The notes: a model not told the origin generated them from the sequence alone. Positions 1-9,165 are shown, numbered from the stretch's first letter. The stretch: DNA of 64,000 nt from Shouchella miscanthi (GCF_007725405.1 NZ_CP042163.1:4154001-4218000); one strand, 5' to 3'. Numbers and translations: made by a program.

Positions 1-2
1 GA

Positions 3-179
3 ACGATCATCACCTTTTTCATTTCAACTCAGCTCCCAGCAAACCATTTCCCTTACTATATCCCGAATGATTTAAGGAATAAAGAGGACTCATTTTCAAT
101 TGTAAAGACGGTTTCTGGCTTTCCAAGAAACAGAATCCTCATTTATCAATACATGCGTCTATTTTCGTTAAATTCGTAA
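3..179 (+). CDS. C-terminal end of an unidentified protein (gene enters from the left edge)
   Basis: An open frame runs from the window edge to a TAA at 177-179 and encodes about 58 residues, including the stretch TQLPANHFPYYIPNDLRNKE. It reads like real protein rather than chance sequence and sits directly ahead of a polysaccharide operon on the same strand. It is therefore probably the end of a further glycan-synthesis gene. Too little is left to assign a family. About 105 bases without a gene separate it from the next start. Confidence 0.45.
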   Translation, partial: TIITFFISTQLPANHFPYYIPNDLRNKEDSFSIVKTVSGFPRNRILIYQYMRLFSLNS

Positions 180-284
180 ATGTCCTTGGCTCCGAATCTT
201 CATTTTTTCTTTAAGAAGCCTTTATAAATAACGTTTCTTACCGTGTTACGATGACGACAGTTCAAACGTGAAAGGATTCAGACG

Positions 285-1673
285 ATGCACTCACTTAACT
301 ACACACTCACTCGAAGACAGACTTTACCTATTTATAGCGTCATGACCCTCTATGCCGCTTCTGCTCCCGTTGCTGTTACAAGTATAGTGCAGCATCTCAT
401 ACCAATACCCGGTTCTGTTTTGCTTACATTTCTAGCGTTAGCGCTGTTCCTAGTAGCGTTGTTTACAGAGCGACAACCGGTTTCTATTACAGAATTGAAT
501 CGGATAGGGCTTCTTGTGTGTGGCGCCATTGCGATACCAGCTATTGCTTCGCTCACTGGTGTCGCCTTTGCCTTGGTCTCCATTCAATCTGTCGAATATA
601 CAGCGTACGTGAATCATTCTTTACTCAACAGACTGATTAATCTTTCTTTATACATTGTGTTGACATTCGTTGTTCTTATCTTTATTCGTAGAGATGTTCA
701 ACAAACGAACACATCCCTTCTAAAAGGCTATACAATCGGAACGTTTCTTCTCGCACTCGGAGGTATCTGGCAGTTTTTACATTTTACGATTGGCTACCCT
801 ATGCCCCTGTTCGATACTCGAGCTTATGTACATAGCGTTAACCAAGACGTGCTGTTTAATTTCAGGATCACTTCTTTTACAGACGAACCAAGCTTTCTTG
901 TACCCTTCTTACTAGATGGTCTCATTATTGGAACACTTATCATGACTAGAAAAACATACGCTTTGTTTGCAAGTCTGACCATTCTCGTTTTACTACTCAC
1001 TTTTTCAATTAGCGGTTATGTGAATGTTGTCGTCATTGGGCTTGTAGCCATGCTATTGCTGTTTACTAGAAACATGATCCCAAAGAAAATGATTCTAACG
1101 ATTATAGGCGGTTTGTTTCTACTCATTACTACCTTATTCCTTTTACTACCACAAGCCTTTATAGCCTTATTCATGCCGATTCTTGGCCGGGTTGATGGTC
1201 TTTTTGATGTCATGCACCATAGCAGGCTCTACATGCTCGTCTTTCCGTTCGTATGGCTCTTCGACTACTCGTTCATGAATACACTCTTCGGCTTTGGCCC
1301 TGGAAGTTACGATTTCCTAGCACGAACGAAATTTCTTAGTCACCAAGGGGCTGTTAGCGGAACGTCAAACAATGTCTTTGTTGATCTCCTCTTTGAACAC
1401 GGCTTGCTAGGGGGGTTGCTATTCACAATGAGTTTCATTGCAATTTCCTTTTATTTATGGAAAAAGCGCAATATTCACCTTTATTACAGCATCGCATTGA
1501 TTTTATGGATTCACTTAGGTGTAACAAGCCTATACAGAGCTGATTTTGCCTCACCCCGATTTTGGCTCATCATCATGATCGTTGTTGGTTTACTAGAACT
1601 TGCTAGACAGAAACGATACTTACCAAATCACGTACCGAACATTTTTCAGAAAGCGAAGGTGACTTCTATATGA
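285..1673 (+). CDS. O-antigen ligase/Wzy-like polysaccharide polymerase, TuaE-like membrane protein
   Basis: This 462-residue protein is almost wholly hydrophobic, with about ten to twelve predicted membrane segments. A larger polar loop follows the segment near residues 160-215, and a second lies near residues 330-370 (FGPGSYDFLART, then SNNVFVDLLFEHG). This is the layout of Wzy/O-antigen-ligase family polymerases, which join lipid-linked repeat units outside the membrane. The start follows a GAAAGGA ribosome site. It overlaps the next gene, a UDP-glucose dehydrogenase, by four bases (ATGA), so the two are translationally coupled. In B. subtilis the neighbours tuaD and tuaE encode the same pair for teichuronic acid, hence the TuaE-like call. 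The exact polymer is inferred. Confidence 0.75.
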   Translation: MHSLNYTLTRRQTLPIYSVMTLYAASAPVAVTSIVQHLIPIPGSVLLTFLALALFLVALFTERQPVSITELNRIGLLVCGAIAIPAIASLTGVAFALVSIQSVEYTAYVNHSLLNRLINLSLYIVLTFVVLIFIRRDVQQTNTSLLKGYTIGTFLLALGGIWQFLHFTIGYPMPLFDTRAYVHSVNQDVLFNFRITSFTDEPSFLVPFLLDGLIIGTLIMTRKTYALFASLTILVLLLTFSISGYVNVVVIGLVAMLLLFTRNMIPKKMILTIIGGLFLLITTLFLLLPQAFIALFMPILGRVDGLFDVMHHSRLYMLVFPFVWLFDYSFMNTLFGFGPGSYDFLARTKFLSHQGAVSGTSNNVFVDLLFEHGLLGGLLFTMSFIAISFYLWKKRNIHLYYSIALILWIHLGVTSLYRADFASPRFWLIIMIVVGLLELARQKRYLPNHVPNIFQKAKVTSI

Positions 1674-3031
1674 ATGTATGTGTAATTGGAACTGGCTATG
1701 TAGGCCTTGTCACAGGTGTATGCTTCAGCTCTCTCGGGCACAACGTTGTCTGTGTTGACCACGATCTCGATAAAATTAATAGCTTAAGATGCGGTGTTGT
1801 GCCAATTTATGAGCCTGGTTTAAAAGAGCTTATGAATAAAAGCACAAAAGCGAACAACCTTATTTTCACTACCGATTTAGAAGAAGGGATGAACGAAGCA
1901 ACGATCATACTAATCGCGGTGGGCACACCTGCAAATAAAGATGGATCTGCCAACTTGACGTATATCAAACGAGTGGCATTAGAGATTGGTCAATACGTTC
2001 GACCAGGTATGACAATCGTAACAAAAAGTACAGTCCCGGTTGGTACAAATAAAAAGATTAAGCAGTGGGTGTCATTCAGTAGCGGTCACCAACAGTTCTC
2101 GATTGCATCATGCCCTGAATTTCTACGAGAAGGGAACGCCATAAAAGACACATTAGAGATGGAGCGTGCTGTTTTTGGTGTAGAAGACGTTCAAGCCGAG
2201 CTCGCTTTACGAGCCTTGCATAAACCCATTAATCCCACAATTATCGTGACAACAATTGAAACAGCTGAAACAGCAAAATATGCCGCAAATGCCTTTTTGG
2301 CCACAAAGATTAGCTTCATTAATGAAGTAGCAAATGTTTGCGAAAGCGTCGGTGCTGATGTAGAAGCGCTTGCACGAGTTATGGGTCTTGACCACAGAAT
2401 CGGTACATCCTTCTTAAAAGCCGGGGTAGGCTACGGCGGATCTTGCTTCCCAAAAGATACACAGGCGTTCATTCGAATTGCTGCAGAGGCAAATTATCAT
2501 TTACAGATTGTTCCTGCTGTCGAACGTGTCAATCACGAACAGCGCTACCGCCTTTTAGCGAAACTTAAAAAAAGCTGCCCCATACTGGCTGGAAAACGAA
2601 TTGCCATTTTAGGTCTAGCATTTAAGCCACACACCGATGACATGAGAGCTGCTCCTGCACTCGATATTATTCAAGCCTTACTAAGTGAGCAAAGTAGTAC
2701 GATTGCTTACGATCCCGTTGCATCAGACCAAGCGAAGCGCTTGCTACCAGATGTCGTTCTTGCTTCTTCTTGGCAAGAAGCTGTAAAAGAGGCAGATGCG
2801 GTTCTAATTTTAACAGATTGGGCTGAATTCAAATCCATTGATTTAGAAGAGCTAAAGGTACTTATGCGTGATTCTGTTGTTATTGATGGACGGAATTTAT
2901 TTCATCCTGAAGAAATGAAACAGCAAGGATTTTATTATGATTCTGTCGGTCGAGCACAGGTTGATGGACGTCTCTCTCAAAAGAAAGAGGCACCATCACC
3001 TTCATTGACGGCTCAAACTGGAACCCATTAG
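1670..3031 (+). CDS. tuaD: UDP-glucose 6-dehydrogenase
   Basis: Oxidises UDP-glucose to UDP-glucuronate with NAD+, supplying the acidic sugar of teichuronic acid or a capsule. The 453-residue length is normal for the family. The N-terminal Rossmann motif GTGYVGLVTG begins at residue 7. The catalytic cysteine is Cys259 in GGSCFPKDTQ, and the C-terminal UDP-binding domain carries LGLAFKPHTDDMR. It overlaps the polymerase gene upstream by four bases and is followed 16 bases later by a small exported protein. The last 25 or so residues, rich in Gln, Ser and Pro, are an ordinary variable tail. Assignment to tuaD rather than another ugd paralogue rests on gene order. Confidence 0.93.
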   Translation: MNVCVIGTGYVGLVTGVCFSSLGHNVVCVDHDLDKINSLRCGVVPIYEPGLKELMNKSTKANNLIFTTDLEEGMNEATIILIAVGTPANKDGSANLTYIKRVALEIGQYVRPGMTIVTKSTVPVGTNKKIKQWVSFSSGHQQFSIASCPEFLREGNAIKDTLEMERAVFGVEDVQAELALRALHKPINPTIIVTTIETAETAKYAANAFLATKISFINEVANVCESVGADVEALARVMGLDHRIGTSFLKAGVGYGGSCFPKDTQAFIRIAAEANYHLQIVPAVERVNHEQRYRLLAKLKKSCPILAGKRIAILGLAFKPHTDDMRAAPALDIIQALLSEQSSTIAYDPVASDQAKRLLPDVVLASSWQEAVKEADAVLILTDWAEFKSIDLEELKVLMRDSVVIDGRNLFHPEEMKQQGFYYDSVGRAQVDGRLSQKKEAPSPSLTAQTGTH

Positions 3032-3047
3032 AGGAGGCATTTCTGCG

Positions 3048-3428
3048 ATGAGACAAGTGGGATTAAGCGCCCTTGCTTTATTCTTTTTAAGTGGATTCTT
3101 TTTCCTCGATAGCAACAATGCTGATCCTTACCGAGAAAAAGAGGAACCTATTAACCAGCAGGTAGTTGAAGAAATTATCCGCTATCATCGTGCAGCTGCA
3201 TTCGTTATCAATGAAAAGGATACAACGCAGTTCAATCATCACTTCTCACGTGAGTTAACCGAAAAAGAAATGCTTTTATTTCGCTCCATTGATCACTCAA
3301 TGGAACCAATGATTACAACACAGCTCAGTCACACCGTCACCTTACGTTGGTCTGACATCGATGTCCATTATGAAAACAGATCAAATCGCTGGTATATTAC
3401 ATCCGTTTCGGAGGTGAAGTCAGAGTGA
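3048..3428 (+). CDS. Small exported or membrane-anchored protein, TuaF position
   Basis: The 126-residue product begins with a hydrophobic segment (residues 4-21, GLSALALFFLSGFFFLDS) that looks like an uncleaved signal anchor. A polar domain of about 100 residues follows, ending in WYITSVSEVKSE. No known enzymatic motif is visible. The start follows a GAGGAGG ribosome site. It ends four bases inside the next gene, a glycosyltransferase, so it belongs to the same operon. In the B. subtilis teichuronic acid operon tuaF encodes a membrane protein of unknown role at the equivalent place, but that protein is longer and similarity is not established here. Confidence 0.6.
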   Translation: MRQVGLSALALFFLSGFFFLDSNNADPYREKEEPINQQVVEEIIRYHRAAAFVINEKDTTQFNHHFSRELTEKEMLLFRSIDHSMEPMITTQLSHTVTLRWSDIDVHYENRSNRWYITSVSEVKSE

Positions 3429-4174
3429 AGGAACCACTCGTATCCATTATTACGCCCGTCTATAACTGTGAGCGTTATTTAGCAGATACCATTGAGTCCA
3501 TACTAAGCCAAACGTACGAAAATTGGGAATTATTGATTATTAATGATGCTTCTCACGACGGAAGTAGTGAGATAGCCAAACACTATCAATCTAAGGACCA
3601 TCGGATTCACCTTTTTCACTTGTCCAGTAATAGCGGCGCGGCTGTCGCTCGTAATCTAGGCTTAACACGTGCTACAGGCAAATATGTCGCATTCCTTGAT
3701 GGAGATGACCTGTGGAAACCGCAAAAATTAGCTCGTCAAGTACACTTTATGGAAAAAAACAACTACCTTTTTACGTTTACAAGCTATCGAATTATGCGCG
3801 AAGATGGCCGGGAGCGACATAAGGTTGTACCTGCTCCTAAACAAGTATCGTATGACAAACTGCTATCAAACACGATTATCGGTTGTTTAACTGTCATGAT
3901 TAATCAAGAAGCGTTAGGCAAGCTACAAATGCCAACCATTCGAACAAGACAAGACCTTATGTTATGGCTAGCTATCTTAAAAAATGGCCATATCGCCTAT
4001 GGTATGAACGAAGAACTTGCAGCCTATCGTAAAGTTGGCGGATCCATTTCAAGTAATAAGTGGAAAGCGGCTAAACAAAACTGGCACATATACCGCAAGC
4101 ATGAGGCACTGCCACTACTTAAATGCTGTTTTATTTTTTGCAGCTATGCGTGGAACGGTGTAAAGAAACTATAA
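3425..4174 (+). CDS. tuaG: Family 2 glycosyltransferase, TuaG-like
   Basis: GT-A fold inverting glycosyltransferase of 249 residues, starting with GTG behind GGAGGTGAAG. The N-terminus LVSIITPVYNCERYL and the nucleotide-binding stretch IINDASHDGSS are typical of GT2 enzymes. So are the conserved SGAAVARNLGL and the metal-binding AFLDGDDLW (DXD-type, about residue 95). The C-terminal third carries RTRQDLMLWLAILK, the acceptor side. It lies in an operon with UDP-glucose dehydrogenase and the polymerase, so it probably transfers a sugar onto a lipid-linked repeat unit on the cytoplasmic face. The sequence pattern resembles B. subtilis TuaG; sugar specificity cannot be read. Confidence 0.82.
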   Translation: MKEPLVSIITPVYNCERYLADTIESILSQTYENWELLIINDASHDGSSEIAKHYQSKDHRIHLFHLSSNSGAAVARNLGLTRATGKYVAFLDGDDLWKPQKLARQVHFMEKNNYLFTFTSYRIMREDGRERHKVVPAPKQVSYDKLLSNTIIGCLTVMINQEALGKLQMPTIRTRQDLMLWLAILKNGHIAYGMNEELAAYRKVGGSISSNKWKAAKQNWHIYRKHEALPLLKCCFIFCSYAWNGVKKL

Positions 4175-4214
4175 CCATTCATAACACTAGACGTAGCACA
4201 GTGAGGAGAACAAC

Positions 4215-5315
4215 ATGGACTCGTTCATTATTGCATCCCTAATTAGCTTTATCTCCACTATTCTTGTCACACCGTTCATGATTCGTATTGCCCACAGGTT
4301 CGGTTTTGTCGATAAACCGAACGAACGAAAAGTACATCGAACTGCCATGCCACGTATCGGTGGTGTTGCTTTTATCATTGGTACGCTTGCTGGCATGCTC
4401 TTTTTAACGGATCTTTTTGAAGCCGACGTTCGCACAACATTCTTTATTCTACTTGGCTCTGTTCCGTTACTAATCATCGGCTTACTAGACGATCGTTTTA
4501 TTCTAAAAGCAAGGTATAAACTAGTAGCACAATTACTAACTGCACTAATCGTTGTTAGCTCTGGTTTAACCATTGAATTTATATCCATTCCATTTGGTGA
4601 CCGGCTAGACTTTGGTATTCTTAGCACCGTCATCACGGTTTTTTGGCTCGTAGCCATTATGAATTCGATTAACTTGATTGATGGACTTGATGGGCTAGCA
4701 GCTGGTGTAAGTATTATTGCCTTAGCAACAATGCTTGTTTTAGCGACAGGCAATCCTGCTGCATATGGGTTAGTCTTCGCATTTGGTGTACCCTTAATCG
4801 GTAGCGTCAGTGGTTTTCTCTTCTACAACTTTCATCCTGCAAAACTATTTATGGGGGATACTGGCTCTTTGTTTCTCGGCTATATGATTGCCGTTCTATC
4901 AATTGTCGGGTTGTTTAAAAGCGTGACGATGATTAGTTTGATCATCCCACTCCTCATTCTTGGTGTTCCTATTATGGATACGTTCTTTGCGATTATACGC
5001 AGGAAGCTCAATCATCAAAACATCGGTTCTCCTGACAAAGGCCATCTCCACCATTGCCTATTAAAAAAAGGATACGGCCATCGGCAAGTCGTTTTAACCA
5101 TTTATGGAGTTAGCATCCTCTTTGCTTGTGCGGCACTCTTAATGTCCATGTCTAATTTATGGCTTTCCCTTCTACTCCTATTGATCGTCACTGTGCTGAT
5201 CCAGCTTTTCGCAGAAATCATTGGCTTAATTGGGGAGAAACGCCAACCATTATTAAACTTAATAAGGCGGCGATTCAAACGAAAACACCCAAAAATGGTC
5301 ATGCGAAGTAAGTGA
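4215..5315 (+). CDS. tagO: Undecaprenyl-phosphate GlcNAc-1-phosphate transferase (TagO/WecA type)
   Basis: Integral membrane enzyme of 366 residues with about eleven hydrophobic segments. It belongs to the MraY/WecA family and loads GlcNAc-1-P onto undecaprenyl phosphate, the first step of teichoic and teichuronic acid linkage units. Family motifs are present: the Mg-binding LLDDRF near residue 93, NSINLIDGLDGLAAG near residue 150 and FMGDTGSLFLGY near residue 215. The cytoplasmic histidine loop DKGHLHHCLLKKG follows near residue 275. It is the last gene of the polysaccharide operon, 40 bases after the glycosyltransferase, and a strong terminator follows. Confidence 0.9.
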   Translation: MDSFIIASLISFISTILVTPFMIRIAHRFGFVDKPNERKVHRTAMPRIGGVAFIIGTLAGMLFLTDLFEADVRTTFFILLGSVPLLIIGLLDDRFILKARYKLVAQLLTALIVVSSGLTIEFISIPFGDRLDFGILSTVITVFWLVAIMNSINLIDGLDGLAAGVSIIALATMLVLATGNPAAYGLVFAFGVPLIGSVSGFLFYNFHPAKLFMGDTGSLFLGYMIAVLSIVGLFKSVTMISLIIPLLILGVPIMDTFFAIIRRKLNHQNIGSPDKGHLHHCLLKKGYGHRQVVLTIYGVSILFACAALLMSMSNLWLSLLLLLIVTVLIQLFAEIIGLIGEKRQPLLNLIRRRFKRKHPKMVMRSK

Positions 5316-5335
5316 AGCGGGTGGATCAATTAGAG

Positions 5336-5364
5336 CCAACCCTTTTCTAAAAAGGGTTGGTTTT
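5336..5364 (+). terminator. Intrinsic terminator of the polysaccharide operon
   Basis: CCAACCCTTTT and AAAAGGGTTGG form a perfect eleven-base stem with a short CTA-type loop, followed by TTTTG. It lies 21 bases after the tagO stop. Confidence 0.88.
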
Positions 5365-5410
5365 GTGATACGATAACTATGAATGAAAAGCTGGACAAAT
5401 TGTTCAAGTT

Positions 5411-5557
5411 ATGAGGTTTATCGATTTGCTTGTCACCGAGCATGCCACTATAAAGAAAAATAAGGTTAATCCACTATACTTCACGAGCTTGGATGAATTA
5501 CAACAGAAAAATGAAGTATCCTCCATTATGTTATGGAACAACTCACGAATCGATTGA
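5411..5557 (+). pseudogene. Possible short ORF or gene remnant in the tagO/anti-sigma gap
   Basis: The roughly 220 bases between the two terminators contain a 48-codon frame beginning MRFIDLLVTEHATIKKNK and ending WNNSRID. The frame stays open past its TGA for a further stretch (IAAIDDTMLQEVKK) before the next terminator. That looks like an old coding sequence with a nonsense mutation. No ribosome site precedes the ATG and I do not recognise the family. Chance cannot be excluded. Confidence 0.25.
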
Positions 5558-5588
5558 ATTGCTGCTATTGATGATACAATGTTACAAG

Positions 5589-5627
5589 AGGTAAAAAAGC
5601 AGTCTATAGTAGACTGCTTTTTTACCT
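5589..5627. terminator. Bidirectional terminator at the 3' end of the anti-sigma gene
   Basis: AGGTAAAAAAGCAGTCTA pairs perfectly with TAGACTGCTTTTTTACCT across a three-base loop. The stem contains A/T runs that give a U tract on either strand. It overlaps the last codons of the reverse-strand anti-sigma gene. Confidence 0.85.
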
Positions 5628-6626
5628 CTCTTTCTCCATCTCTACCTCTTCAATCAATCCATTTGGACCGAAGAATTCTACAATGAATGTTGTGCCTTCT
5701 GCGAAAGACGATAACGGAAAATTCCCTCGATATTGAACGTTATTTCCTTCTGTTGTTATCGAGTAAGTAGCGTCCGTAATGGTTTGTCCATCTGGGATAC
5801 GAACATGCACTTCAGGAACATCCCACTCATTTTCTCCTAATTGTTGCTGAACGTCTGGTTTAAACACAAACGCTAAATCTAAGTTTGTAGCCGATACCTC
5901 TGTGGTCACGAATTCAACGTTAGCAGGCTTTTCTACAGGTCGATATTCAACAAGTAGCTCTCTTTCTGTGTTCTCAAGATTAAATAACCATTCACCATCA
6001 ATCTTCTTTACTTCATTTCCTTGGAATAGATTAATCGACTCCACCGACAATAGAGCATTTTCGAGTTGCGGAAACGGACGGTCAGTTCGATTCTCAAAAA
6101 GGTATTCAATTTCTGCTAGTCCATATTTAGTTAACAGCTTACTACTTGTATACCCACTGCTTACATAACCAGCTTCTGTTCCACGTAATGGTTTAGTGTC
6201 CGGTATTTGTTCAACCACGTACTCATCGTCTCCATTTTTGATGCGAAAATCGATACTGACATCTGTTACATCTTCTAGTACTGTCTTATCATCAAATTGA
6301 ATAGTGAAATGAGTCCCCATTTTACGCTCATCAATAAAATGATGGGCTAATGTAAGGGTGACGTCTTCATCACGTGCCATACTCTCCTCTGCAGTACCGT
6401 ATCCATTTGCTACTGCCTTTTCTACCCCTGGGTCATTGCTATAAAATAGATCTTTAATGGAGGCCTGCACATCTTCATTTGTCGCCATACCAATTACAAA
6501 CAGACCAACGGCTGTAAGAGACACCTGTTTCCAAACACGAAAACGTCTTTTTTTCTTCCCACGTACTTGAATTTCACGATAGGCTTGGTTCAACGACTCA
6601 CTAACAATTTTCGGTAACTGCTCCAT
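5622..6626 (-). CDS. Membrane-bound anti-sigma factor, DUF4179 type
   Basis: Predicted 334-residue protein. It has a short basic cytoplasmic N-terminus (SESLNQAYREIQVRGKKKRR), one membrane segment at about residues 33-48 (VSLTAVGLFVIGMA), and a large extracellular domain. The domain begins ASIKDLFYSNDPGVEKAV, the pattern of DUF4179 anti-sigma proteins. Its start overlaps the end of an ECF sigma factor gene by 26 bases, the usual arrangement for a sigma factor and its cognate inhibitor. It would hold the sigma factor at the membrane until an envelope signal releases it. The signal cannot be read from sequence. Confidence 0.78.
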   Translation of the reverse strand: MEQLPKIVSESLNQAYREIQVRGKKKRRFRVWKQVSLTAVGLFVIGMATNEDVQASIKDLFYSNDPGVEKAVANGYGTAEESMARDEDVTLTLAHHFIDERKMGTHFTIQFDDKTVLEDVTDVSIDFRIKNGDDEYVVEQIPDTKPLRGTEAGYVSSGYTSSKLLTKYGLAEIEYLFENRTDRPFPQLENALLSVESINLFQGNEVKKIDGEWLFNLENTERELLVEYRPVEKPANVEFVTTEVSATNLDLAFVFKPDVQQQLGENEWDVPEVHVRIPDGQTITDATYSITTEGNNVQYRGNFPLSSFAEGTTFIVEFFGPNGLIEEVEMEKER

Positions 6627-7143
6627 GATTCTGCACTCCCATCCCTATTTCATAATAATGCTTCTTTAATTCGGCTCTTCCTCTCGATAAATGAGATTTA
6701 ATAGTTCCTTCTGATTGGTTTAATAGCTGGCTAATTTCTTTTGTCGTATAGCCAGCTGCATAATACAAGGTAAAGATGTTGCGCTGTTCTTCTCTAAGAC
6801 TGTTCACTGCATCTTTAAATTCAATGTCCGAATACTGATTTTTAGCCGGCTTCATGAGATAGTCATTTAAATCAACTGCCGCTTGGGTCTGTTTTTTCTT
6901 CGTTAAACTAGCACATTTGTTTAGTAATATTCGAAAAAGCCATGTATGAAAATACTCGCTTTTTTTTAATTTATGTAGCTTCTCAAACGCAGTCATCATC
7001 GTATCTTGCAACACATCAGCTATATCTTCATCCTCTTTTACAATACGTTTTGCTGTTTTATACAGCACCTCTTCATATTGTTTAACGAGAGTGACAAACG
7101 CTTCTCCATCTCCTTTTTTTGCTCTTTTCACCAACTTCTCCAT
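6601..7143 (-). CDS. ECF-type RNA polymerase sigma factor
   Basis: 180 residues with region 2 (EDIADVLQDTMMTAFEKLHK, then FHTWLFRILLNKC, about residues 38-74). Region 4 reads LREEQRNIFTLYYAAGYTTK and continues to a helix-turn-helix (QSEGTIKSHLSRGRAELKK). The size and two-region layout are those of group IV sigma factors such as SigV and SigW. AAGGGGGATTGT precedes the ATG. It is co-transcribed with, and overlaps, the DUF4179 anti-sigma gene. ECF sigma factors usually control their own operon, but I did not find a matching promoter pair by eye. The regulon is unknown. Confidence 0.9.
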   Translation of the reverse strand: MEKLVKRAKKGDGEAFVTLVKQYEEVLYKTAKRIVKEDEDIADVLQDTMMTAFEKLHKLKKSEYFHTWLFRILLNKCASLTKKKQTQAAVDLNDYLMKPAKNQYSDIEFKDAVNSLREEQRNIFTLYYAAGYTTKEISQLLNQSEGTIKSHLSRGRAELKKHYYEIGMGVQNHGAVTENC

Positions 7144-7207
7144 ACAATCCCCCTTGCTTGCTTTTATCTTACACTTATTAGACCATGTAAGAGATCAAAA
7201 GGTTGCA

Positions 7208-7243
7208 AAAAAAAAATCCTTGCAGCTTCACACTGCAAGGATT
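7208..7243 (-). terminator. Terminator after the MscS gene
   Basis: AATCCTTGCAG and CTGCAAGGATT form an eleven-base stem with a seven-base loop. On the reverse strand it is followed by a run of at least eight U. Confidence 0.88.
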
Positions 7244-7251
7244 GAACTCAT

Positions 7252-8106
7252 TTATGCTTCTTTTTGGTGTACCGTCACTTGTTGGTATGGAACATCAATT
7301 CCTTTTTCAGCAAAGGAATCTAAAATGACACGGCGAATTTCTCGCTCTACGCCCCACTGCATGACCGGCTTACATAACGCAATCACGCGAATAACAGCGC
7401 CAGATTCACTTATTTCCTGTATACCTAGCATATCCGGCTTCTCGATCATGTTTTCGTTTCTATCATAAACAACAAAGCTAGCGTCCATGATCAGTTGCTG
7501 TAACTTCTCAAGGTCATGTCCATACGAAACACGCATATCTACTACGGCATATGAATTTTCTTTTGAATAGTTTTTCAGATCCTCAATATGACCATTTGGG
7601 ATAATGTTGACTTCACCTGTCCAGTCTTGAATCTTGGTGACTCTAAGCCCAAAATCAATGACTGTTCCTGTGTATTGACCGGTTGTAATGTAATCACCAA
7701 CGGAAAATTGGTCTTCATATAAAATAAAGAATCCTGTAATTACATCTCGGACCACGTTCTGTGCACCAAAACCAATTGCTAGACCTAGTACACCTGCCCC
7801 CACGAGGACGGATGCAAGGTTAAACCCTAATTCATCTAGTACCAGTAAAATAGCAATAAAATAAACAACATTGGCTACAACACTATGTAGCAATGACGTT
7901 AAGGTTTTACTTCGTTGTTCTGATACATTGACATACTTTCCTTCACGCTTTTGTAAAATCTGGGTAATGACTCGCTTTAATACCCCTAATAGAATTCGCG
8001 CCAGTACTAGAATAACAATGACTTTTACAAGGGTACTTACAACAGCAAGCCAAAACTCCGTATCCGATAAGAGCGCATACGTGGAGTTCCATAAATCATC
8101 AAACAT
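7252..8106 (-). CDS. Small-conductance mechanosensitive channel, MscS family
   Basis: 284 residues. Two N-terminal hydrophobic helices (residues 16-40 and 68-90) are followed by the pore helix GAGVLGLAIGFGAQNVVRDV (about residues 95-115). The beta domain FILYEDQFSVGDYITTGQYT comes next, and an alpha/beta C-terminal domain closes the protein. The Gly/Ala-packed pore helix and the F-x-I-x-x-ED-x-F-x-V-GD motif are diagnostic of MscS. The channel opens under membrane tension on hypo-osmotic shock and releases solutes. The start follows AGGAGG. It is transcribed alone with its own terminator. Confidence 0.92.
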   Translation of the reverse strand: MFDDLWNSTYALLSDTEFWLAVVSTLVKVIVILVLARILLGVLKRVITQILQKREGKYVNVSEQRSKTLTSLLHSVVANVVYFIAILLVLDELGFNLASVLVGAGVLGLAIGFGAQNVVRDVITGFFILYEDQFSVGDYITTGQYTGTVIDFGLRVTKIQDWTGEVNIIPNGHIEDLKNYSKENSYAVVDMRVSYGHDLEKLQQLIMDASFVVYDRNENMIEKPDMLGIQEISESGAVIRVIALCKPVMQWGVEREIRRVILDSFAEKGIDVPYQQVTVHQKEA

Positions 8107-8134
8107 AGAAACCTCCTAGAATAAATAGCATCAC

Positions 8135-8998
8135 TTATTCTTTATCCGCACTTACATCTTTTAAAACATAGCCTATTTTCATTAAAGCTGCTTCAATGGT
8201 TTTGACATAAGCGACATCAAGCTTTACAAGTTGATCGCGAATTGTATTTTCATGAGCAAGCTGGACGGGAACTCCGGATAACATGACTTTTACACCCATT
8301 AGTCTTAATGCAGAAATTAATGAATGAAGCAGTACGGCAAAATTTGTATCGCTATACTTTATTTGAGATAAATCAATAATAAAATGGTTAATACGGTGAT
8401 CTAATGCATAGTTTAATGTGTCTTCTAAAATTTTCTTCCCACGGCTTTTATTAATATTACCTTGCAAAGCCAAAATTGCTAAGCCTGAGCGAATCGGTAT
8501 AATTGGCACACTTAACAGTTCGATATCCGCAAAGGTTTCATCAAGCTCAATAATATAAGACAAGACTTCCGCTATTGTTTTCAAGAACTCTACATCTTCT
8601 TCACTAAAGTGTTTTTCCGCATGGTCCATGACGCATAAAGTACCGAAAATATCCCCGTTCATGCTTTTTAACTTTACACCCATAAAGCCTCGAACATGCC
8701 ACTCTCTTGAGGCCACTTGATCTTGCGTTTTCGGATTTGTCATTAAGTTCTCAACGGTGGTATACTCTTGATCGCTTTCAAATACTTGCTTACAGCTTGA
8801 TTCATAATAATCAATCTCTACATCTTTAGAAAGGATCGTCTCCTTCTCATTAAATGCGTTGACGATCTTAATTTGTTCATCTTCTTTTCTAGCGATATAA
8901 GCAGTGTTTACACCTAATTTATTTGAAACAAGCTTGAACAGCTTGTTTGAGACTTCTATTACGGAATCGTAGTTTGAATGGTACTTCGTTTCGTCCAT
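8135..8998 (-). CDS. GAF-STAS domain signalling protein
   Basis: 287 residues. Residues 10-155 form a GAF domain (DYYESSCKQVF, then FMGVKLKSMNGDIFGTLCVM and FLKTIAEVLSYII). Residues 165-280 form a STAS domain (IPIRSGLAILALQGNINKSR, then HFIIDLSQIKYSDTNFAVLL and VKVMLSGVPVQLA). The combination resembles RsbR-type stressosome co-antagonists and other STAS regulators. In STAS proteins of this class a Ser/Thr after the ID-segment is phosphorylated; here the sequence after IIDLSQIKYSDT offers Ser and Thr. No RsbS/RsbT partner is adjacent, so its pathway is not shown. Start follows AAAGGAG. Confidence 0.8.
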   Translation of the reverse strand: MDETKYHSNYDSVIEVSNKLFKLVSNKLGVNTAYIARKEDEQIKIVNAFNEKETILSKDVEIDYYESSCKQVFESDQEYTTVENLMTNPKTQDQVASREWHVRGFMGVKLKSMNGDIFGTLCVMDHAEKHFSEEDVEFLKTIAEVLSYIIELDETFADIELLSVPIIPIRSGLAILALQGNINKSRGKKILEDTLNYALDHRINHFIIDLSQIKYSDTNFAVLLHSLISALRLMGVKVMLSGVPVQLAHENTIRDQLVKLDVAYVKTIEAALMKIGYVLKDVSADKE

Positions 8999-9125
8999 AT
9001 ATTCTGCTCCTTTTATTACCTAAGCGTGGATGTCTGTTTTTAAGCGCTCTTCCTCCATACCCATTTATACATAAATAAAACCTCTTTTTGCTTTTTTTAA
9101 GTACATACTACATTTTTTTAGGTAA

Positions 9126-9156
9126 ACAAAAAAGGTTTGGCACCAGCCAAACCTTT
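9126..9156 (-). terminator. Terminator after deoD
   Basis: AAAGGTTTGGC and GCCAAACCTTT form an eleven-base stem with a four-base loop, followed on the reverse strand by a U-rich tract. It lies ten bases after the deoD stop. Confidence 0.85.
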
Positions 9157-9165
9157 CACAAAGTA

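Noticed and set aside
4187-4753. Reverse-strand open frame of 188 codons across tagO
   Set aside because: It is the antisense shadow of a well-supported membrane protein gene, with no ribosome site or motif.
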